Positions 26,983 through 36,504 of a DNA stretch of 64,000 nucleotides are shown one piece after another. Origin of the DNA: Marivibrio sp040218065 (lineage in GTDB: Bacteria > Pseudomonadota > Alphaproteobacteria > UBA8366 > Aestuariispiraceae); the NCBI RefSeq assembly GCF_040218065.1, contig NZ_JAVJQE010000005.1:248001-312000 (forward strand), in the 5' to 3' direction. Position 1 is the stretch's first letter; the number at the start of each line of letters is the position of its first letter. The translations under genes were made by a program, and so were the position numbers. The notes under the pieces are model-generated. The model did no database searches. It was not told the origin of the DNA and worked only from the letters and a program-made list of their open reading frames with translations.

Positions 26983-28641
26983 ATGAGCGAAAGCGCCGAA
27001 CGCGAAAGCATGGAATACGACGTGGTGATCGTGGGCGCCGGTCCGTCCGGGCTGGCGACGGCGATCCGCCTGAAGCAGTTGGAGGCCGAGCAGGGCCGTG
27101 AGATCGCGGTCTGCGTGCTGGAGAAAGCGGGCGAAGTCGGCGCTCACATCCTCTCGGGCGCGGTGCTGGAGCCGAGAGCGCTGTTCGAACTGCTGCCCAA
27201 TGCGATCGCCGACGGCGCGCCGCTGGATACGCCCGCGAAAGACGATGAGTTTCTCTACCTGACGGAAAAGGGGTCGATGAAGCTGCCGACCCCGCCGCAG
27301 ATGAACAATCACGGCAACTACATCATCTCGCTGGGCGCGCTCTGCCGGTGGCTGGGCGAGCAGGCGGAGGCGCTCGGCGTCGAGATCTATCCGGGCTTCG
27401 CGGCGGCCGAAATCCTCTACCACGAGGACGGCTCGGTGAAGGGCGTCGCCACCGGCGACATGGGCGTCACCAAGGACGGCGAAAAGGGCCCGATGTACCA
27501 GCCGGGCATGGAGCTGCACGCCGCCCAGACGGTCTTCGCGGAAGGCTGCCGCGGCCATCTCGGCAAGGAGCTGATGACGCGCTTCGAGCTGCGCAAGCCG
27601 GGCGAGTTCCAGACCTACGGCATCGGCATGAAGGAGCTGTGGGAGGTTGAGCCGGAGAAGTCCAAGCCCGGCCATATCGTCCACACCTGCGGTTGGCCGA
27701 TGGACAGCAAGACCTACGGCGGTTCGTTCCTCTATCATCTGGACGGCAATCTGGTCTCGGTCGGCTACGTCATCGGGCTGGATTACGAGAATCCGCACCT
27801 CTACCCCTATATGGAGTTCCAGCGCTTCAAGCATCACCCGGAGATCGCCAAGGTGCTTGAGGGCGGTCGGCGGATCTCCTACGGCGCGCGCGCGCTGAAC
27901 GAGGGCGGCTGGCAGTCGATCCCCAAGCTGACCTTCCCGGGCGGTCTGATGGTCGGCTGCGAGGCGGGCTTCCTCAATGTGCCGAAGATCAAGGGCACGC
28001 ACACCGCCATGAAGTCCGGCATGATCGCGGCCGAACAGCTCTACGCGGCCCTGAAGCCGGCCGAGGAGGGGGCGGAGGCCCCGCGCGAGATCGCCGCCTT
28101 CGAGCAGGCGATGCAGAAGAGCTGGGTGTGGGACGAACTCTACAAGGTCCGCAACGTGCGCCCCGCCTTCAAGTGGGGGCTGTTCGCGGCGATCGCCTAT
28201 TCGGCGCTCGACACGGTCATCCTGCGCGGGCGCGCGCCCTGGACGCTCAAGCATCACGGGCCGGACCACGCGGTCCTGAAGCCCGCCGACCAGTGCAAGA
28301 AGATCGAGTATCCGAAGCCGGACGGCGTGCTCAGCTTCGACCGGCTGACCAACGTCAGCTTCACCAACACGAACCACGAAGAGGATCAGCCCTGCCATCT
28401 GACCCTCAAAGATGCGTCGGTCCCGATTCAGCATAACCTGCCGAAATTCGCGGAGCCGGCGCAGCGCTACTGCCCCGCCGGCGTCTACGAGGTGGTTGAG
28501 GACGACGACGGCGAGCCCAAGTTCCAGATCAACGCGCAGAACTGCATCCACTGCAAGACCTGCGACATCAAGGACCCGTCGCAAAACATCCACTGGGTCA
28601 GCCCGCAGGGCGGCGAGGGGCCGGTTTACGCGAATATGTGA
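26983..28641 (+). CDS. Electron transfer flavoprotein-ubiquinone oxidoreductase
   Basis: Inner-membrane FAD/iron-sulfur enzyme passing electrons from electron transfer flavoprotein (fed by acyl-CoA, dimethylglycine and sarcosine dehydrogenases) to ubiquinone. The ATG at 26983 gives 552 residues. The FAD-binding GAGPSGLATAIRLKQ (about 18-32) is clear. The cluster is ligated by C497 and C521-x-x-C524-x-x-C527 near the C-terminus. It is monocistronic here, and etfAB are not in the window. It could serve the demethylating dehydrogenases of the 41-63 kb island. Confidence 0.96.
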   Translation: MSESAERESMEYDVVIVGAGPSGLATAIRLKQLEAEQGREIAVCVLEKAGEVGAHILSGAVLEPRALFELLPNAIADGAPLDTPAKDDEFLYLTEKGSMKLPTPPQMNNHGNYIISLGALCRWLGEQAEALGVEIYPGFAAAEILYHEDGSVKGVATGDMGVTKDGEKGPMYQPGMELHAAQTVFAEGCRGHLGKELMTRFELRKPGEFQTYGIGMKELWEVEPEKSKPGHIVHTCGWPMDSKTYGGSFLYHLDGNLVSVGYVIGLDYENPHLYPYMEFQRFKHHPEIAKVLEGGRRISYGARALNEGGWQSIPKLTFPGGLMVGCEAGFLNVPKIKGTHTAMKSGMIAAEQLYAALKPAEEGAEAPREIAAFEQAMQKSWVWDELYKVRNVRPAFKWGLFAAIAYSALDTVILRGRAPWTLKHHGPDHAVLKPADQCKKIEYPKPDGVLSFDRLTNVSFTNTNHEEDQPCHLTLKDASVPIQHNLPKFAEPAQRYCPAGVYEVVEDDDGEPKFQINAQNCIHCKTCDIKDPSQNIHWVSPQGGEGPVYANM

Positions 28642-28823
28642 TCGCGTGATCCCCTGATCGCCCGCCTGAAGGGCGGATGCGCGCGTTGTGAGCGTGCATG
28701 TCGATCTGCGACCCTCCGCCCTTTCTCCCGGCGGCTGCGTTGCTATATGCTCTGGGGCGAATGGACGACGTTCGGGCGCGGGGGGCGGCGCGGGCGTCTG
28801 GCTCTGGCGGGAATCGAGGCGGC

Positions 28824-30770
28824 ATGGCGGAGCGTGGAAACCGGGTGACCCGGGCGACGGGGCTGCGGCGCGGGCTGACAGGGGCGGCGGCGCTGCTGGC
28901 GCTCGGCGCCTGCGCGCACGCGTCGGACACGGCGTCCAACGCCGGCGTCGCGCCGGTTCAGGCGGCCGCCGGGGCCGCGGTTGACCGGCCGATTGAGACG
29001 GTGGAGACCGCCGACGGCGGGGCCGTCACCTTCCGCATCGCGGTCGCTGAAGCGGCGGAGGGCGCGCTCGACGGGCCGGCGGCGGCGCTGGCCGGCGACG
29101 GGGGCGGCTTCGGCGCTTATCTCGCCGGGCGCCACGCCGAGAACGAGAGCGACTACGAGGCGGCGGCGACCCTGCTCGATCAGGTCCTGGCGGAGCAGCC
29201 GGACGACGATCGCCTGGTGCGGCGCGCCTTTATCGCCAACATCAACGCCGGACGGTTCGAGCGCGCCCATGACCTCGCGCAGAAGATCGACGCGCGCAGC
29301 CCGATCGGCATGGGGCTGGCGACGCTGACCCGCTCGGCCCACGCGCTGAAGACCGGCGACTACGAGACCGCCGCCGAGGAGGCCGACGCGGCCGAGCGCA
29401 CCAGCCTCGCACGCTTCGCCGCGCCGCTGTTCGCCGCGTGGGCGCTGGCCGGCGCCGGTCAGACCGACTCCGCGCTCGCCGCCCTGGAGGAGATCGACGG
29501 TGACGGCGGCTGGGGTCAGTTGGTGACGCTGCATCGCGGTCTGATCGAAAAGCGCGCCGGGCGCCTCGACGCCGCGCTGGAGACCTTCGCGCCGCCGCCG
29601 CTCGACGATGCGAGCGACGGCGGCGAAGGGGCTGAGGGGTCGGACGGCGCGCTCGATCCGGTGGTGCAGATGCCGGTGCGCATGCTGCGCGCCTACGCCC
29701 GGGTGCGGCTGGAGGCCGGCCAGCCGAGCGACGCGGTGCTGGGCATGCTGCGCGCCTATGACGCGGCCAATCCCGAGATCACCGTGGTCGAGGGCGACAT
29801 CCGGTCGCTCGAGGCCGACGGCGCGCTCGACGCGCTGGTGGTCGATCCGCCGGCGGGCGTGGCGGAGGGGCTCTATCATCTGGCCTCCGGCGTGCGCCGA
29901 CAGGCGGATTCGATCGCGCTGGCCTATGGCCGGCTCGCCACCTTCCTCGACCCGCAGATGGCGCTGTCGCGCCTGCTGGTCGCAGAGGTGCTGGAGGCGC
30001 GCAGCCGCCATCGCGAGGCGATCGAAGAGCTGCGGCTGATTCCTGCGGACTCCGACTACGGCTGGTCGGCGCGCCTTGCGACGGCCGACAATCTGATCGC
30101 CTTGGAGCGCGATGCGGAGGCGGTCGAGCACCTGGACGAGATGGCCGCCGAGCGCCCGGAAGACATCGAGGCGCTAATGAAGATGGGCTATCTGATGCGT
30201 CTGCGCGAGCGCTTCGAGGAGGGCGTCGAGGTTTATTCCCGCGCGCTGGATCGGATCGAGACGGTCGAGGACCGTCACTGGCTGGTCTATTACTATTACG
30301 GGATCACGCTGGAGCGCACCGACCGCTGGCCGCGCGCCGAGGAAGCGTTTCTGACCGCCCTCGACCTCAAACCGGGCGATCCCTATGTGCTGAACTATCT
30401 GGGCTACAGCTGGGTCGACAAGGGCATGAATATCGAGCGCGCCGAAGCGATGATCCGCGAGGCGGTGGAGCAGCGCCAGAACGACGGCTACATCGTCGAC
30501 AGCCTGGGCTGGGTCTATTACAAGCTCGGCCGCTATGAACAGGCGGTGCGTCATCTTGAGCGCGCGGTTCAGCTGCGCCCGCAGGACCCGGTGATCAACG
30601 ACCATCTGGGCGACGCCTATTGGAAGGTCGGCCGCAAGCTTGAAGCGCGCTTCCAATGGGAGCGCGTGCGCACGCTCGACGCGGACGACGACCTCCTGGA
30701 GCAGATCGACGTCAAGCTCGAAGGCGGCCTCGCCGCGCTTGAGGGCGAGACGGAAACCGCCGGCCAGTGA
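28824..30770 (+). CDS. Tetratricopeptide-repeat lipoprotein
   Basis: A 648-residue protein starting at ATG 28824; earlier in-frame starts (28698, 28761) precede the signal peptide. A lipobox LGAC puts the acylated cysteine at residue 30, so it should be anchored in the outer or inner membrane facing the periplasm. At least six TPR-like helix pairs can be seen, clearest at about 445-615 (for example LNYLGYSWVDKGMNIERAEA and DSLGWVYYKLGRYEQAVRHL). It probably works as a scaffold for envelope proteins. Its stop overlaps the ispE GTG (GTGA). The alphaproteobacterial -10-like CTATAT lies at 28743. Confidence 0.85.
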   Translation: MAERGNRVTRATGLRRGLTGAAALLALGACAHASDTASNAGVAPVQAAAGAAVDRPIETVETADGGAVTFRIAVAEAAEGALDGPAAALAGDGGGFGAYLAGRHAENESDYEAAATLLDQVLAEQPDDDRLVRRAFIANINAGRFERAHDLAQKIDARSPIGMGLATLTRSAHALKTGDYETAAEEADAAERTSLARFAAPLFAAWALAGAGQTDSALAALEEIDGDGGWGQLVTLHRGLIEKRAGRLDAALETFAPPPLDDASDGGEGAEGSDGALDPVVQMPVRMLRAYARVRLEAGQPSDAVLGMLRAYDAANPEITVVEGDIRSLEADGALDALVVDPPAGVAEGLYHLASGVRRQADSIALAYGRLATFLDPQMALSRLLVAEVLEARSRHREAIEELRLIPADSDYGWSARLATADNLIALERDAEAVEHLDEMAAERPEDIEALMKMGYLMRLRERFEEGVEVYSRALDRIETVEDRHWLVYYYYGITLERTDRWPRAEEAFLTALDLKPGDPYVLNYLGYSWVDKGMNIERAEAMIREAVEQRQNDGYIVDSLGWVYYKLGRYEQAVRHLERAVQLRPQDPVINDHLGDAYWKVGRKLEARFQWERVRTLDADDDLLEQIDVKLEGGLAALEGETETAGQ

Positions 30771-31732
30771 CGTCCGACCCAGGTTTGGCGGTGGAGCGCG
30801 CGTCAGGCATGAACGACCCCGCCACGCCCGGCCCCTCCGTGACGCCTCTCGGCCTCCGACGCAGCGCGCCTGCGAAGATCAATCTCTCGCTCAAAATTCT
30901 GGGGCGGCGCGACGACGGCTATCATCTGCTGGACAGTCTGGTCGCCTTCGCCGACATCGGCGATCGCGTATCCGCGGCGCCGGCCGGCGATTTGTCGCTT
31001 TGCGTGACGGGGCCGCGGGCCGGCGATCTGGCGGGACTTCCCTCCGACGACAATCTGGTGCTGCGCGCGGCGCGGGCCTTGCGCCGACTGAGCGGGGTGC
31101 GGGCGGGGGCGGCGTTGACGCTTGAGAAACACCTGCCGGCCGCCGGCGGGATCGGCGGCGGCTCCTCGGATGCCGCCGCGGCCCTGCGGGCGCTGACGAC
31201 GCTGTGGAACGTCGCGCCGGATCCGGCGGCGCTGGCTGAGGCCGCCTTGACGCTTGGCGCGGACGTGCCGGTTTGTCTGGCGTGCGAGCCTGCGCGGATG
31301 GGCGGGATCGGCGAAAGGCTGACACCCGTGGGGCCGCTCGCGCCGGCGGGCGTCCTGTTGGTCAATCCCGGCGTTGCGACGCCGACCGGGACGGTCTTCC
31401 GGGCGTTGCGGGGGCGCATCTCGGCCCCGTCCGGGACGCTCGGACCCCTCGGCCCGACCGCGCGCGATCTGGCCGCGACGCTGCGCGGTCTGGGCAACGA
31501 CCTGACCGATCCTGCGATCGAGACGACGCCGTCGGTCGGGTCGGTTTTGCAGGCGCTGACCGCCGAGCCTGAAAGTCTGTTCGCCGCGATGAGCGGCAGC
31601 GGCGCCACCTGCTTCGCGCTGACCGAAGACCGCGCGAGCGCCGAGGCGCTCGCCGCCCGCCTGCGCGGGACGGCGCCGGGCGCCTGGTGGATCGCCGCCG
31701 GCGCGCTGCTGACCGAGGGGGTCCCGGAATGA
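30767..31732 (+). CDS. ispE: 4-diphosphocytidyl-2-C-methyl-D-erythritol kinase
   Basis: GHMP-family kinase of the non-mevalonate isoprenoid pathway, phosphorylating CDP-methylerythritol. Starting at the overlapping GTG 30767 it has 321 residues; an ATG at 30809 would remove 14 residues and is a good alternative. PAKINLSLKILGRRDDGYH and the ATP loop PAAGGIGGGSSDAAAALRAL are diagnostic, and the C-terminal SGSGATCFAL is the third GHMP motif. It is coupled to the TPR gene upstream and to the ferredoxin gene downstream. Confidence 0.95.
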   Translation: MTSDPGLAVERASGMNDPATPGPSVTPLGLRRSAPAKINLSLKILGRRDDGYHLLDSLVAFADIGDRVSAAPAGDLSLCVTGPRAGDLAGLPSDDNLVLRAARALRRLSGVRAGAALTLEKHLPAAGGIGGGSSDAAAALRALTTLWNVAPDPAALAEAALTLGADVPVCLACEPARMGGIGERLTPVGPLAPAGVLLVNPGVATPTGTVFRALRGRISAPSGTLGPLGPTARDLAATLRGLGNDLTDPAIETTPSVGSVLQALTAEPESLFAAMSGSGATCFALTEDRASAEALAARLRGTAPGAWWIAAGALLTEGVPE

Positions 31733-32073
31733 GCGAGGCGCGCCGTCCCGACCGCTTGCTGGTCTGCGTCAACCCGCTCAGCGGGTCGAACAAGCCGTGC
31801 TGCGGGGGCGACCGCGACTCGGAGCGCCTCGCCCGCGCCCTGGAGACGCGCATCGCGGAGCGGCGAATCGCCTGCCGGGTGGAGCGCATCCATTGCCTGA
31901 ACAAATGCCGCCAGGGACCGGCCATGCGTCTCGCGCCCGGCGGCGATTTCCTGCTGGCGATGACGCAGGCGGATCTGCCCGCGCTGATCGACCGGCTGGC
32001 GCGCGAGTGCGGCGTGGCCGCCGAGGACGAGGATCGCGACGATCCCTTCGCCGGGCTTTATCCAGGCGCCTGA
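31729..32073 (+). CDS. Thioredoxin-like [2Fe-2S] ferredoxin-domain protein
   Basis: A 114-residue cytoplasmic protein with C13, C24 (or C25), C56 and C60: two cysteines about 11 residues apart, then CLNKC, followed by QGP. This is the pattern of thioredoxin-fold [2Fe-2S] ferredoxins. The ATG overlaps the ispE stop (ATGA). Position suggests electron donation to the isoprenoid pathway's iron-sulfur enzymes (IspG/IspH), but that is inference from neighbourhood only. Confidence 0.78.
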   Translation: MSEARRPDRLLVCVNPLSGSNKPCCGGDRDSERLARALETRIAERRIACRVERIHCLNKCRQGPAMRLAPGGDFLLAMTQADLPALIDRLARECGVAAEDEDRDDPFAGLYPGA

Positions 32074-32154
32074 TCCGCGCCTGTCCGGCCGCCGCCGATC
32101 TTGGCAAGCCGGCCCGGCTCGCCTATTGTCCGCCTCGACGCGGTCGGCGCGCGA

Positions 32155-32229
32155 TGGGGCGTAGCCAAGCGGTAAGGCAGCGGTTTTTGGTACCGCCATT
32201 CGCAGGTTCGAATCCTGCCGCCCCAGCCA
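32155..32229 (+). tRNA. tRNA-Gln (anticodon UUG)
   Basis: A complete 75-base cloverleaf: acceptor TGGGGCG (32155-32161) pairs with CGCCCCA (32219-32225), anticodon stem GCGGT/ACCGC encloses the loop TTTTGGT with anticodon TTG, and the T arm is GCAGG-TTCGAAT-CCTGC. The discriminator is G, and CCA is encoded in the DNA. It reads CAA glutamine codons. Confidence 0.97.
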
Positions 32230-32273
32230 CCGTGTCTGTCCCTGAATCAGGCGTTAACGCCGCGCCGGCGTCC

Positions 32274-34391
32274 TCACGCCGCGCCGGCGCCTTCCGGCGC
32301 GCGATCGACGAAGAGCGTGCGCGTCTCCGGAAAGCGCGCGGTCACCGTCGTGCCGTGGCCCAGCATGCTGTCGATCGTCAGGCTGCCGCCGTGCAGGCGC
32401 ATCATCGCCTTGACGAGGGGCAGACCGAGGCCCGTGCCGGGATGTTTCTTGTTATAGGCGGCGTTCAGCTGGGTGAAGGGCTCGAGCGCGCGACGCAGCT
32501 CCTCGCGCGCCATGCCGATGCCCGTGTCCGAGACGACCAGCGCCATGCGCCCGTCCGGCTCGACACGCGCGTCGATGCGCACCTTGCCGTCGCGTTCGGT
32601 GAATTTGATCGCGTTGGAGACGAGATTGATCAGCACCTGGCGGACCAGCCGCTGATCGGCGTGCAGGCGCGGCAGGTCCTCGTCATGGGTCGCCTCCAGC
32701 GCAACCCCGCCCTGATGCGCGTTCTCCTCGGTCAGGCGTCGCACCTGATGCAGCAGCTCGACCAGGTCGACAGACTCCTCATCCAGCTCCAACCGCCCGG
32801 CCTCGATCCGCGAATGCTCCAGCAGATCGTTGATGACCGAGAGCAGATGGGCCCCCGCCTCGCGAATGGTGACGACGTACTGCTTATACCGGCCGTCCCC
32901 GCCCAGCGGGCCGAAACTCTCCTCCTCCATCACCTGGGCGAAACCGATCACGGCGTTGAGCGGCGTGCGCAACTCATGGCTCATATTGGCCAGGAAGGCG
33001 GACTTCGCGTTGTTGGCCGCCTCGGCGTCCGACTTGGCGCGGACAAGTTGCTCCATCGTCTCCTCGAGATGGCGGGTGTAGGCGTGGACGCGCCCGACTA
33101 CTTGATTGTATTGGCGGGCGACCGGCTCGATCTCGGCGCCCGTCTCCACCTTGACCGGCGTCGGCAGGGCCTCCGGCTCCTGGCCGGGACGCTCCATCTC
33201 GTCGATCATGTCGATCAGCGCAGAGCTTTCCTCGTGCTCGACCATGTTGAGACCGCGCGCCTCCGCCGCCGCGCTGACGCGCAACGGCGTCACGCGGTCG
33301 ATCGCCTTCAGCGCGAGGAACGAGACCGCGAAACTGTAGCCGCCGATCGCCAGCACGCCGAGCGTCTGTACGCCCAACTGCTCCGCGCGCGGCAGCGGCA
33401 GCGCGGCCGGCTCGGCCAGCACCGCCAGCAGAATCGTGCCGGCCGCGCCCGCCGCCAGATGAACCGGCACGGCCCCCACCGCATCGTCGATGCGGCAGCG
33501 CACCAGCAGATGCGACGCCCCGACCACCGCCAACCCGCCGATCCCGCCCACCGTCGCAGCGCCCCACGCCGGCAGGATGTGCGCCCCCGCCGTGACTGCG
33601 ACCAATCCGCCCAAGATTCCGTTCAAAAGCGCTTCGATCCGGACCTTGCGGTAGATCGCCTGGGAAAGCAGCTGAGAGGCGATTCCGCCGAAGCAGGCGG
33701 CCAGCATGGTGTTCAGCACCACCACCGGAACCGTCCCGTCAAACGCGAGCGTCGAGCCGCCGTTGAAGCCGAACCAGCCGACCCACAGGCACACGACCCC
33801 AAGCGCCGACAGCGGCACGTTGCTGGCCTGCGGATTGCGGCCGTCGGGGCCGAACCGCCCCGCCCTCGGCCCGATCACCATCAAGAAGGCGAGCGCCGCC
33901 CACCCGCCGACCGAATGCACCACGGTCGAGCCGGCGAAGTCGACGAACCCCATCGCCTCCAGCCAGCCGGGCGGCCCGCCGTCGAGGCCGGCCCAGGCCC
34001 AGCTCCCGGCGACCGGATAGACGGCGATTGCGATGAAGACGACGGTGGCTCCGTAGGCGACGTAGCCCACCCGCTCGGCCACGGCCCCGGAAATGATGGT
34101 CGTGGCCGTGCCGCAGAACAGCGCCTGGAACAACAGCAGGGCGGCGGCCCACCCGACCTCGACTTCCGCCGGGCTCGGATCGGACAGCGACCCCTCCCCG
34201 AACATGATCCAGGCGCCGACCGCCCAGAACGCGGCCGTCGAGAGGCACAGGTCGGCCAAGTTTTTGGCGGCCACGTTGATATTGTTGCGCGCGCGGACGA
34301 GCCCCGCCTCCAACGCGCAAAAGCCGCCCTGCATCACCAGAACGAGTGCGGAGGCGACGATCAACCAAGCGGTGTCCAGCGTTTGCGGCAT
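32274..34391 (-). CDS. Ammonium transporter-histidine kinase fusion (Amt sensor kinase)
   Basis: A 705-residue inner-membrane protein. Residues 1-370 form an 11-helix Amt/MEP domain with the key pore residues D151 and H159 (VDFAGSTVVHSVGG), the second pore histidine H311 (VPVHLAAGAAG) and FQALFCGTATTIISGAVAERV lining the vestibule. A short linker (about 380-460) with a coiled coil leads to a kinase module: phospho-accepting H472 (SHELRTPLNA), N593 (LVSNAIKF), DTGIGM (622-627) and GTGLGLPLVK. Such Amt-kinase fusions are known sensors of extracellular ammonium. No response regulator or GlnK is adjacent. Confidence 0.94.
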   Translation of the reverse strand: MPQTLDTAWLIVASALVLVMQGGFCALEAGLVRARNNINVAAKNLADLCLSTAAFWAVGAWIMFGEGSLSDPSPAEVEVGWAAALLLFQALFCGTATTIISGAVAERVGYVAYGATVVFIAIAVYPVAGSWAWAGLDGGPPGWLEAMGFVDFAGSTVVHSVGGWAALAFLMVIGPRAGRFGPDGRNPQASNVPLSALGVVCLWVGWFGFNGGSTLAFDGTVPVVVLNTMLAACFGGIASQLLSQAIYRKVRIEALLNGILGGLVAVTAGAHILPAWGAATVGGIGGLAVVGASHLLVRCRIDDAVGAVPVHLAAGAAGTILLAVLAEPAALPLPRAEQLGVQTLGVLAIGGYSFAVSFLALKAIDRVTPLRVSAAAEARGLNMVEHEESSALIDMIDEMERPGQEPEALPTPVKVETGAEIEPVARQYNQVVGRVHAYTRHLEETMEQLVRAKSDAEAANNAKSAFLANMSHELRTPLNAVIGFAQVMEEESFGPLGGDGRYKQYVVTIREAGAHLLSVINDLLEHSRIEAGRLELDEESVDLVELLHQVRRLTEENAHQGGVALEATHDEDLPRLHADQRLVRQVLINLVSNAIKFTERDGKVRIDARVEPDGRMALVVSDTGIGMAREELRRALEPFTQLNAAYNKKHPGTGLGLPLVKAMMRLHGGSLTIDSMLGHGTTVTARFPETRTLFVDRAPEGAGAA

Positions 34392-34676
34392 CAGCGTCGG
34401 TTCCTGCCAGACCGAATAACGCGACGCACGCGCGCGGGCGTTCCGTCGCTTTGACCTTTCTCCATTCCCGCAAAATCAAGACGGCGACCGCCGCCCCTTT
34501 CGGACGCCGCTTTAAGTGGACGGCCTTTGGTTGCAATTACACTAGCGGTTTTCCCAATCCCTGCAAGTGACGGGACGCACAGCACAGCCCCGCCCTCTTG
34601 ACGCCGCGGACCGCGGCTGCATGCTCGCGCTGATCCGACCGAGCCCCGAAATTGATCAACAGGAGAGGCGCGCGCC

Positions 34677-35474
34677 ATGGCCGCGAGCGATCCGAAAGGG
34701 CCGGGCGCGTGGCTCGCCGCCGTCCAGGCCGCCGCCGGCTTCAAGCCGCTGGGCGCCGCGACCCGGTCGCGGATGGCGGCCGCCGACGGCTACGACCCGT
34801 ACAGCCGACGCGCCGCGAACGAGGCGCTCGGCACGCCGGCCGCCTTCTATCGCGTCATGGGCGGCGCGCCGGAGGAACTGGACGAGACGGCCTGCCTGAT
34901 GCGCCTCACCTTGAAGGCGGCGGAGGCGGCAGCCGCGCTGGCGGCGTTGCGCGCCGACCTCGACGCGGATCCCGCCTTTGAGGAAAGCGCCGCCGCCTAT
35001 CTGGACGGGTTCGATCCGCAGACGCACCATCTGTTCATCGCCTATGCGCCGGAGGACGAGACGCCGGTCGGCTACGTGCGCTGGCAATGCGCGCTGAGCG
35101 CTTATCCGGTCGGCGACGCGCCCGCGGAGGAGCCGCGCCTGATCCTGTCAGTCTATCCCGAGCTGTTCTACGTCCGCCCCGCCTATCGCGAGCGTCGGAT
35201 CGGCGCGGCGCTGGCCGGCGCCATCCAGGCGGAGGTCGACAGTCACATAGCCGACGTCCTGACGGCGATGGCGCAAGTCGACTTCCCCGGCCGGCTGACC
35301 ATCGTGTTCTTCGCCGAGGTGGAGAGCGAGGGCGGGGCGAAACTGATCGATTCGATCGCGACCAGTCTCGATCGAGACCTCAAGGCCCGCCACGCCGCCG
35401 GCGATTTCGGGACGGACGTCCCGCCGATCGAGGTGTCGCTCGAACACCGCGAAAAGCAGACGCCGACGCCTTGA
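34677..35474 (+). CDS. GNAT-like N-acetyltransferase domain protein
   Basis: A 265-residue protein, probably cytoplasmic, of unknown substrate. The only recognisable piece is a GNAT-type acetyl-CoA segment: FYVRPAYRERRIGAALAGAI (about 163-182), where the R-R-x-G-A-A loop fits motif A. The N-terminus (1-110) is Ala-rich and helical. It is not flanked by a pathway that names a substrate. The 285 bases upstream hold no other gene; a weak -10 match (TACACT, about 34539) lies there. Confidence 0.55.
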   Translation: MAASDPKGPGAWLAAVQAAAGFKPLGAATRSRMAAADGYDPYSRRAANEALGTPAAFYRVMGGAPEELDETACLMRLTLKAAEAAAALAALRADLDADPAFEESAAAYLDGFDPQTHHLFIAYAPEDETPVGYVRWQCALSAYPVGDAPAEEPRLILSVYPELFYVRPAYRERRIGAALAGAIQAEVDSHIADVLTAMAQVDFPGRLTIVFFAEVESEGGAKLIDSIATSLDRDLKARHAAGDFGTDVPPIEVSLEHREKQTPTP

Positions 35475-35544
35475 TGGCGGGCCGGGAAGGCGCGGCCGGA
35501 CCCCTGGATGCGGGGAGACCGCGTGGCCCGTCGAGCGCGCCGGC

Positions 35545-36504
35545 TTAGCCCGACGCCGCGGCCGCGACGAACCGGGCGGTCATCAGATCAAGATGCCCGC
35601 CGCCGCCGTTCTTGAACAGCGTCACCGCCGCCGCGTCGTCGCCGCGTCCGGGATGCGCGCCTTGCGCCAGTTGGTAGAGGTCGGCCAGGACGTCCCTCTC
35701 GTCGACGACGCCTGCCGCCATCGGCTGGGTCAGATCGCCGACGCAGCCAAGCGTGAAGGGGCGCGAGTCGACGAAGATCCGGGCGCGCGCCGCGGCCGCG
35801 TCGTCGGCCTCGCGCATGGCCGGGGTGTAGCCGCCGACCAGATCCAGATGGCAGCCGGGCTTCAACCAGTCGCCCAGGATCAGCGGTCGATCGCTCATGG
35901 TCGCGCAGCAGATCACGTCGGCGGCGCGCGCCGCCGCCTCCAGGTCCGTCGTCGCTTCGGCCGCGACTCCTTCGGCGCGCAGCGCGGCCGCCTTCTCCGC
36001 CGAGCGCGCGGGCGTTCGATTCCAGATTGCAATCTGCGTCAGGCTGGGTCGGGCGGCGCGGTGGGCCTCAATCAGATGGCGGCAAAGCGACCCCGCGCCG
36101 ACCATCAACAGCCGCGCCGGTCGCGCCGGCGCCAGCAGCCGCGCCCCGAGAGCGCTGTCGGCCGCCGTCTTGCGCAGCGTCATCATCGTGCCGTCTATCA
36201 AGGCCGCGGGTCGGCCGTCGCGCCCGTCGAACAACTGGTAGACGGCCTGAACCGTCGGCGGCCCGTCGGTTTCTTCCTCATTTTGCGGAAAAACGGTCGC
36301 GATCTTCACGCCCATCGCCGCCCCAGGGGCCCATGCCGGCAGGGTCAGGAAGGCGTTGGGCGGACCGGTCCGACTCTCGTCCTGCATCAGGACTCGCTCG
36401 GTTTTCGCCGGCGGCTCACGATGGCGGGCCTCCAGCCAGTCCATCAGCGGGCCGAACGGGGTCAGGCGCTCGACCGTCTTTGCGTCGATCCAACGGGGGA
36501 TCAT
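35545..36504 (-). CDS. Ornithine cyclodeaminase / mu-crystallin family protein
   Basis: An NAD(P)-binding protein of 319 residues. The family includes ornithine cyclodeaminase, alanine dehydrogenase and delta1-pyrroline-2-carboxylate reductase, so the reaction cannot be fixed. The Rossmann loop LLMVGAGSLCRHLIEAHR (about 132-149) and the substrate region MTLRKTAADSALGA are clear. It forms an operon with the CoA-transferase and DUF1491 genes, its ATG overlapping the DUF1491 stop by 4 bases. Confidence 0.86.
   Translation of the reverse strand: MIPRWIDAKTVERLTPFGPLMDWLEARHREPPAKTERVLMQDESRTGPPNAFLTLPAWAPGAAMGVKIATVFPQNEEETDGPPTVQAVYQLFDGRDGRPAALIDGTMMTLRKTAADSALGARLLAPARPARLLMVGAGSLCRHLIEAHRAARPSLTQIAIWNRTPARSAEKAAALRAEGVAAEATTDLEAAARAADVICCATMSDRPLILGDWLKPGCHLDLVGGYTPAMREADDAAAARARIFVDSRPFTLGCVGDLTQPMAAGVVDERDVLADLYQLAQGAHPGRGDDAAAVTLFKNGGGGHLDLMTARFVAAAASG

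Noticed and set aside
31797..34454. An 885-codon open frame opposite the Amt-kinase gene, and similar long antisense frames across the window
   Set aside because: High G+C removes stop codons from antisense frames. The products are Arg/Ala/Gly/His-rich, match no family, and lie opposite well-supported genes.
34392..34676. A sigma-54 type nitrogen promoter upstream of the Amt-kinase gene
   Set aside because: A TGCAA is present near 34530, but no matching GG(C/A)-type half at the required spacing was found.
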